NCBI GenBank assembly: GCA_015487825.1
Contig: WFOZ01000129.1
Coordinates: forward strand, 1 to 10,433
From: Planctomycetaceae bacterium
GTDB lineage: Bacteria; Planctomycetota; Planctomycetia; Planctomycetales; Planctomycetaceae
Reading direction: 5' to 3'
Length of the DNA: 10,433 nucleotides
Within the stretch, counting starts at the first letter, position 1. The number at the start of each line of letters is the position of its first letter. The notes under the pieces are model-generated. The model was not told where the DNA came from, did no database searches, and was given only the letters and a program-made list of their open reading frames with translations. Both the position numbers and the translations under genes were made by a program. Shown piece after piece: positions 6,690-10,433 of the stretch.

Positions 6690-6980
6690 ATGCAGATTAC
6701 AATTCCAGATAATTTGCGAGTTCAAACTCGTGCTGCTTCTGCTGGTTTCGCAAGTGTTGAAGAGTATGTGAGGTACCTTGCCGAGCAGGACCTGAGTTCA
6801 CCTGAAAATGCCGGACAGGCTGATCGTGTTGAAGCACAACTTCCTTACGCAGACTGGAAGAAACTCTTTGATGATTTTGTGACTAAACTTCAGGCCGGTA
6901 ACCCGAATGCTGATTTCAGCCGGGAAAGTATCTATTCCGAAAGAATGACTCAATTGAATCCTCACACAGATGCTCATTGA
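6690..6980 (+). CDS. Antitoxin-like small protein (PIN-associated type), no toxin nearby
   Basis: A 96-residue protein beginning Met-Gln-Ile-Thr-Ile-Pro, followed by a predicted helix with SAGFASVEEYVRYLAEQD (17-34), the pattern of short DNA-binding antitoxin N-termini. A linker leads to a C-terminal SRESIY motif at 78-83, which recurs in antitoxins paired with PIN-domain (VapC) toxins and contacts the toxin. The ATG at 6690 is chosen over an in-frame TTG at 6684 because family members start directly with the MQITIP strand, although AGGAA at 6668-6672 is better spaced for the TTG. No VapC or other toxin gene lies directly downstream; the next gene encodes an unrelated zinc-ribbon protein. It follows actP by 59 bases without an obvious terminator, so it may be co-transcribed. 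The family call is from pattern recognition. Confidence 0.75.
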   Translation: MQITIPDNLRVQTRAASAGFASVEEYVRYLAEQDLSSPENAGQADRVEAQLPYADWKKLFDDFVTKLQAGNPNADFSRESIYSERMTQLNPHTDAH

Positions 6981-7040
6981 CACATTTCATTTTCGGCCAC
7001 TCTTGGAATTATTTAATTTTACGAACAAAGAAGTAACCTG

Positions 7041-7535
7041 ATGTCACGAGAAGACCCACGTACTATTTTTACGAGTGATGATCTTTCCATTGCCGAATTT
7101 GTTACCGAATGGCTCGGCAAGCAAGGAGTTGATGTTGAGCTTGTCAGACACTTCAAGGAAAGCGATGGCGTCGGATTAAGTACGCTCAGCGACAGTCAGT
7201 CTACTTCTCATGTGGAAGTGCATGTGAAAGATATTGAGGATGTCGAAGCGGTAAAAAAACTAATCGTCGAGAACCAGGAGAGTATTCTTCAGGAAGCTCA
7301 AAAACGGGATGAGACCGTTCCCGAAACGATAGCCGTTGTCTGCGAACATTGCGAAGAAACGGCAGTATACCCCGGCAGCATGCAGGGAACCGTACAGGAA
7401 TGTCCCTACTGCGGCGAATATCTGGACGTCCCCGGCGGCGAAGACGAATTCGACTGGTCCGTTATCGATGAAACAATCTCCGAAGACGAACTGGCAGAAA
7501 ACACCCCCGACGAAGAATCCGACGCCTGGGGTTAA
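7041..7535 (+). CDS. DUF2007-like protein with C-terminal zinc ribbon and acidic tail
   Basis: A 164-residue soluble protein. Residues 7-85 read as an alpha/beta ferredoxin-like unit: strand TIFTSDD, helix IAEFVTEWLGKQGVDVELV, then strand HVEVHVKD and helix VEAVKKLIVENQ. This resembles the DUF2007 putative signal-transducing domain. Cys101-X2-Cys104 and Cys121-X2-Cys124 form a four-Cys zinc ribbon. The last 32 residues are strongly acidic (many Asp and Glu) and end in Asp-Ala-Trp-Gly. The ATG follows a weak AAGAAG; the gene starts 60 bases after the antitoxin-like gene. No catalytic residues are evident, so a regulatory, adaptor or nucleic-acid-binding role is possible but unproven. Hairpins follow from 7588. 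Confidence 0.85.
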   Translation: MSREDPRTIFTSDDLSIAEFVTEWLGKQGVDVELVRHFKESDGVGLSTLSDSQSTSHVEVHVKDIEDVEAVKKLIVENQESILQEAQKRDETVPETIAVVCEHCEETAVYPGSMQGTVQECPYCGEYLDVPGGEDEFDWSVIDETISEDELAENTPDEESDAWG

Positions 7536-7859
7536 GCCGGAAAATCAACGCATTCAATGAAAAACCGGAAGAGTAAGAGGGAGCATTACCTGAAACTTAA
7601 TCCCTCAGGTTGCTGCGCAATGACAGACAACCTTGAACGGGATTGTCTGTGGCACTCAATCGGGGCACTGCCGATTATTTAACAGGCTACCTCTTTACAA
7701 TCCCGTCCCACGAGGTACTCTGTACAGTAAGAATATATTCCTTGCAGAATGCTATCTTCTCACATCAATTCCTGATTTGCACAATATGATGGATTGTGGA
7801 TGCCACATTCTACACCGAGCAGGTCAATAACAAGTTAGCCGCCAAACGGCAGGCCATGA
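7536..7859. other. Hairpin-rich spacer after the zinc-ribbon gene
   Basis: About 320 bases without a believable gene; an open frame at 7633-7830 lacks a ribosome site and has no protein-like pattern. Three successive inverted repeats lie within its first 140 bases (7588-7610, 7623-7650, 7658-7676). The remainder shows nothing I recognise; the promoter for the 7860 gene is probably here but no clear hexamer pair is visible. Confidence 0.55.
7623..7676 (+). terminator. Tandem hairpins, possible terminator of the actP-to-zinc-ribbon unit
   Basis: ACAGACAA and TTGTCTGT (7623-7630 and 7643-7650) are perfect 8-base arms around a 12-base loop. Eight bases on, AATCGG and CCGATT (7658-7663 and 7671-7676) form a second stem with a 7-base loop, followed by ATTTAA. 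The positions downstream of 7535 suit transcript termination or 3' end protection. Only a short U-rich stretch follows, so strength is uncertain. Confidence 0.35.
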
Positions 7860-8501
7860 ATGAATGCATTGCCCACCCCATTCAATGTATACTTGCCACG
7901 GACATTCAGAATTGATCCGTTGCTTCGCGTATATCTCGGCGAAGACCGCATTTCTGGTATTCGTATCGGGCATCAGTTCTCAGACCTCGACTCTGCCGTT
8001 ATTCAATCTCGAGCAGAACACTATGACAAACTTGCGATAAACGAGGACGCTGAATTCGGGCAAGCAGAACTGCTTCGCATTACGCGAAACGAAATTGTAA
8101 AACTCACTATGGACCACACGCGAAACTACCATATGCCCGCATCGCCGGCGATAATTCGCATCGAACAGACTTCGGGAGCTGTCACAAAACTCCTATTACT
8201 GCCGAAAACTGACACGACAGAACTAGGCGAACTACTGGGCGCATTCTATTCAGCCACGGTCGTTGTCGGTTCGCCCCGCACTGATGCAACAATCGCACAA
8301 TCTCCCAAAGCTGCACTCCGGCAATATCTCCTACTCGGCTCATTCTTTTCCGTATTTTCAGTTGGCTGCCTTTGGTACTCCCTCCAACAGCTGGCGCACT
8401 TGCCTATACTAATCGCTGTTCCACCTAACATCTGGGGTGCCGTTCACTGCTTCCGGTGTGCCCGCGCCAAATGGCTGTCCATATCGACTCCAGGTAGGTA
8501 G
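7860..8501 (+). CDS. Hypothetical protein with two C-terminal membrane segments
   Basis: A 213-residue protein I do not recognise. Residues 1-150 are soluble with alternating strand-like stretches (RVYLGEDRISGIRIG, ELLRITRNEIVKLTMD, PAIIRIEQTSGAVTKLLLLPK) that could form a beta-rich PH-like domain, followed by a helix ELGELLGAFYSA. Residues 155-175 and 181-198 are hydrophobic and probably span the membrane, leaving a short basic tail. The soluble domain would face the cytoplasm if the positive-inside rule holds for Arg154 and the Arg/Lys-rich tail. The ATG directly follows an in-frame TGA (7857-7859), so the frame cannot start earlier; AGG lies six bases upstream. The next in-frame Met is residue 84, so a truncated older gene is possible. 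It stands alone, unlinked to either neighbour. Confidence 0.6.
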   Translation: MNALPTPFNVYLPRTFRIDPLLRVYLGEDRISGIRIGHQFSDLDSAVIQSRAEHYDKLAINEDAEFGQAELLRITRNEIVKLTMDHTRNYHMPASPAIIRIEQTSGAVTKLLLLPKTDTTELGELLGAFYSATVVVGSPRTDATIAQSPKAALRQYLLLGSFFSVFSVGCLWYSLQQLAHLPILIAVPPNIWGAVHCFRCARAKWLSISTPGR

Positions 8502-8894
8502 GGTCTACACAGCAGCTCCTACTTACTTGCCTTTGCAGCTAAGGAGTTAGCCAATCTATGTTTTTTTTATCATATCTTCGTTTTAATCCAGCCCAAAAGT
8601 GTCAGGAACCTATAACTTACTTTTGGTCACTGCTACCTCGAAAACACTGCGATTGTCTGTGGTTCCCGGTTGTCGTATTGCTTGTTTTTTTCTCGTCTCA
8701 TTTGAACGTCGAACAATCCATGTTGATGCATGGTTTTCATTCTGAGAGAAGATACGGGATTCCTATTTCCGAGAACTGGAGGTATCCTATAAACCGAAAG
8801 AAAATTGTCGAGTTTCGTTCTGTTTCCCGCTGCTTTTTCAGAATAGTCCGGAGCCCTGCTCTAACGCTAGAGGAGTCGTCTCTGATCATATTTT
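8502..8894. other. Poorly coding stretch between the hypothetical gene and fhcA
   Basis: About 390 bases where plus-strand transcription from the hypothetical gene meets minus-strand fhcA. It contains the doubtful frame at 8558-8938 and a small hairpin CTCTA-ACGC-TAGAG at 8859-8872, located 23 bases after the fhcA stop in the transcript direction. Neither is strong. T-rich patches on the plus strand give a composition unlike the flanking genes. Confidence 0.45.
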
Positions 8895-8938
8895 TCATGA
8901 AACGCTTTGTACGTTGCAGGGGGATTCTTCTTCGTTAA
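8558..8938 (+). CDS. Doubtful ORF, 126 codons, convergent overlap with fhcA
   Basis: ATG at 8558 has AAGGAG 11 bases upstream, a fair ribosome site, and the frame stays open for 126 codons. A hydrophobic stretch at about 36-46 ([11 protein letters not shown]) could be a membrane segment. Against it: high Cys, Phe and Arg content, no recognisable motif, and a last 44 bases that run antisense through the fhcA 3' end. It is either a lineage-specific small membrane protein, gene remnant, or noise; noise is the most likely. Confidence 0.2.
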   Translation: MFFLSYLRFNPAQKCQEPITYFWSLLPRKHCDCLWFPVVVLLVFFSSHLNVEQSMLMHGFHSERRYGIPISENWRYPINRKKIVEFRSVSRCFFRIVRSPALTLEESSLIIFFMKRFVRCRGILLR

Positions 8939-10433
8939 TGCGGTAGTTGCCGAAGCGGATGGAGTAGTTTTCGTTGAACCATTGTTGTAGATGTTTCAGC
9001 GAAGTCGCATCGTATTCGACACCGGGGCGTAACAGTTGGCCCGTTTGTTTTTGTTGCAGTTCTCCTTGTTTTACAATGAGGTTTCCTGCTTTGAAGACGG
9101 CTTGAGGACGCTGAAACATTTCGGTGATGTTTGACTGCTGAGAGTAAACGGTGATATCAGCATCAGCCCCAATTCCCAAATGCCCTTTTGACGATAACCC
9201 CAGAATTTTCGCAGGGGCGGCTCGGGTGATGATGGCGATTTCGTTCAGCGTGTATTCTCGATCCAGATCGTTCAGCGGACATCGCTCGCCGAGAGATTCG
9301 GGCATGCGGGAAATCATTTCCTGTCTGAAATTTCGATCCATTAACAGGTGAATGATTTCGGGATATTTAACGAATGCCCCGCCGTTGGGGTGATCGCTGC
9401 TCATCGCCAGTTGCCAGGGGTTGGGCATGCGCAAATACCATTCCAGGCCGATCGCCCACTGTGTCGCATGCACCAGATTTCGATACGGTTTGAATTCCCC
9501 CGGGATAATGCCGCAGCTTGCTTCCTGCTCGGTATCCGATGTATACCAGCGGCTGCCCGTTAATTGCTGCAAGTGCTGGGCAAACGGGGCATCGCCGGTG
9601 ATTGTCATCGCTTCGCCAGGGCAGACATGTCCGACATCAACCGTAATTTCCGGATGAGCAGCAACGTATTCAACAAGCTTTTCGACGCCGGAGGCAAATG
9701 AAGAAGGATCGTTCGGATCGCCTGCATAACTATTGAACTGCACATGAGCAAAATGCCCGCGATGCCCTTCCAGAGATTGCATCGTGTGCAGCGTCGTTTC
9801 CCAGTTGCCGGGAAAGCCGAGATTGTTGCAATGAATGTGAACTGCATGAGGAAGTTGTAATTCATCAACCGCGGCTGCAAGTGAATGGACAATCTGGCGA
9901 GGCGAAACTCCAAATTCGGAAACAGGTTCATCAAGTTCCCGCAATGTTTTTCGACTAATCTGCTTCCAATTTTCAACACCGCCCGGATTGACAATTTTCA
10001 CACCCAGCGCATGAACCGAATGAAGCATCCAGCCGCAATAATCGCGAACGGCTTCCTGCTCGCCGGTGCGGATTTTATCCAACACGTAATGATTGTTTCC
10101 GAACAGTGTCAAGAATGCTTTATCAAGATAAGGTGTCAACGAAAATTCGTGATGAGCCAACCTTGCAGAAAGGCCAGGAATAGCGGCATCGATGGCGGTT
10201 GTGTATCCCAATCCTGCAAAGAGCTGACCGGTGGCGATGCAGTTCGGAACCACTGGGGCAGAATCGGCTGAGGCGATTTGCTTTCGACGATTCCCTTTCA
10301 TCCCCGCCAGAAAGCCTCGCGCACGATTCACTTTTGGTCCTGCAATATGACAGTGCATATCGACTCCGCCCGGCATCACAATTTGCCCGGCTAGATCGTG
10401 ATTAACGATTTTTGCTTGAGATTCATCCTCGGG
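8895..10433 (-). CDS. fhcA: Formyltransferase/hydrolase complex subunit A (formylmethanofuran dehydrogenase subunit A homologue), 5' end missing
   Basis: The frame is open through the right edge, so 512 C-terminal residues are visible and about 30-40 are missing at the start (numbers below are for the visible part). It is an amidohydrolase-fold protein. The metal-site motifs are all present: GGVDMHCH with His27 and His29, VKIVNPGG with Lys146 as the candidate carboxylated lysine, HIHCNN (His199, His201), FAHVQFNSY (His230) and [11 protein letters not shown] with Asp347. In methylotrophs FhcA hydrolyses the formyl group delivered by FhcD through a methanofuran-type carrier, giving formate, in tetrahydromethanopterin-linked formaldehyde oxidation. 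Archaeal FwdA/FmdA is the homologue. A GTG within the gene (10377-10379) is not the start, since 18 more sense codons precede it. Partner subunits fhcB, fhcC and fhcD are not in the window; any that are clustered must lie beyond 10433. Confidence 0.95.
   Translation of the reverse strand, partial: PEDESQAKIVNHDLAGQIVMPGGVDMHCHIAGPKVNRARGFLAGMKGNRRKQIASADSAPVVPNCIATGQLFAGLGYTTAIDAAIPGLSARLAHHEFSLTPYLDKAFLTLFGNNHYVLDKIRTGEQEAVRDYCGWMLHSVHALGVKIVNPGGVENWKQISRKTLRELDEPVSEFGVSPRQIVHSLAAAVDELQLPHAVHIHCNNLGFPGNWETTLHTMQSLEGHRGHFAHVQFNSYAGDPNDPSSFASGVEKLVEYVAAHPEITVDVGHVCPGEAMTITGDAPFAQHLQQLTGSRWYTSDTEQEASCGIIPGEFKPYRNLVHATQWAIGLEWYLRMPNPWQLAMSSDHPNGGAFVKYPEIIHLLMDRNFRQEMISRMPESLGERCPLNDLDREYTLNEIAIITRAAPAKILGLSSKGHLGIGADADITVYSQQSNITEMFQRPQAVFKAGNLIVKQGELQQKQTGQLLRPGVEYDATSLKHLQQWFNENYSIRFGNYRINEEESPCNVQSVS

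Noticed and set aside
6977..7005. TTGACA overlapping the antitoxin stop as a -35 box for the zinc-ribbon gene
   Set aside because: No -10-like hexamer lies 16-18 bases downstream (CTCTTG or similar).
7633..7830. Plus-strand open frame of 65 codons after the zinc-ribbon gene
   Set aside because: Its ATG lies inside a hairpin loop, there is no Shine-Dalgarno, and the translation looks random.

Overview
The window looks like a piece of a mid-GC planctomycete chromosome. The best pointer is the right-hand edge: a minus-strand fhcA-type gene (subunit A of the formyltransferase/hydrolase complex of tetrahydromethanopterin C1 metabolism). Outside methylotrophic proteobacteria and methanogens, this gene is known mainly from Planctomycetes. 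Small proteins with an acidic tail, a zinc ribbon or a PIN-type antitoxin signature, loosely packed genes and long spacers fit that assignment. It is an inference, not proof.

Layout from left to right. (1) Bases 1-1512, minus strand: the first 42 codons of an AsnB-type glutamine-dependent asparagine synthetase (GTG start, Met-Cys-Gly-Ile), preceded by a ketosynthase-fold protein whose catalytic Cys is replaced by Glu and whose second catalytic His is replaced by Gln. (2) Bases 1513-2259: about 750 bases without a convincing gene but with several inverted repeats and one 14-codon mini-ORF behind a strong Shine-Dalgarno. (3) Bases 2260-3936, minus strand: a membrane-targeted TIM-barrel glycoside hydrolase-like protein followed by tsaE (tRNA t6A synthesis ATPase), probably one transcript. 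(4) Bases 3937-4432: a divergent promoter region with three copies of GAACGGA, two of them inside a 10-base inverted repeat, and a perfect TATAAT. (5) Bases 4433-7535, plus strand: a DUF485 small membrane protein translationally coupled to an ActP-like sodium/solute (acetate-type) symporter with a large extra hydrophilic loop, then an antitoxin-like small protein without a toxin, then a DUF2007-like zinc-ribbon protein. (6) Bases 7536-8894: a hairpin-rich spacer, an unrecognised two-TM protein (7860-8501) and a poorly coding stretch. (7) Bases 8895-10433, minus strand: fhcA, open at its 5' end.

Functionally this is a mosaic of short transcription units rather than one pathway. Clear working pairs are DUF485 with ActP (organic acid uptake), possibly the hydrolase with tsaE (shared transcript, not shared function), and possibly the degenerate ketosynthase with asnB, which could be the edge of a biosynthetic cluster continuing to the left. 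I see no tRNA, rRNA, CRISPR array, insertion sequence or phage gene.
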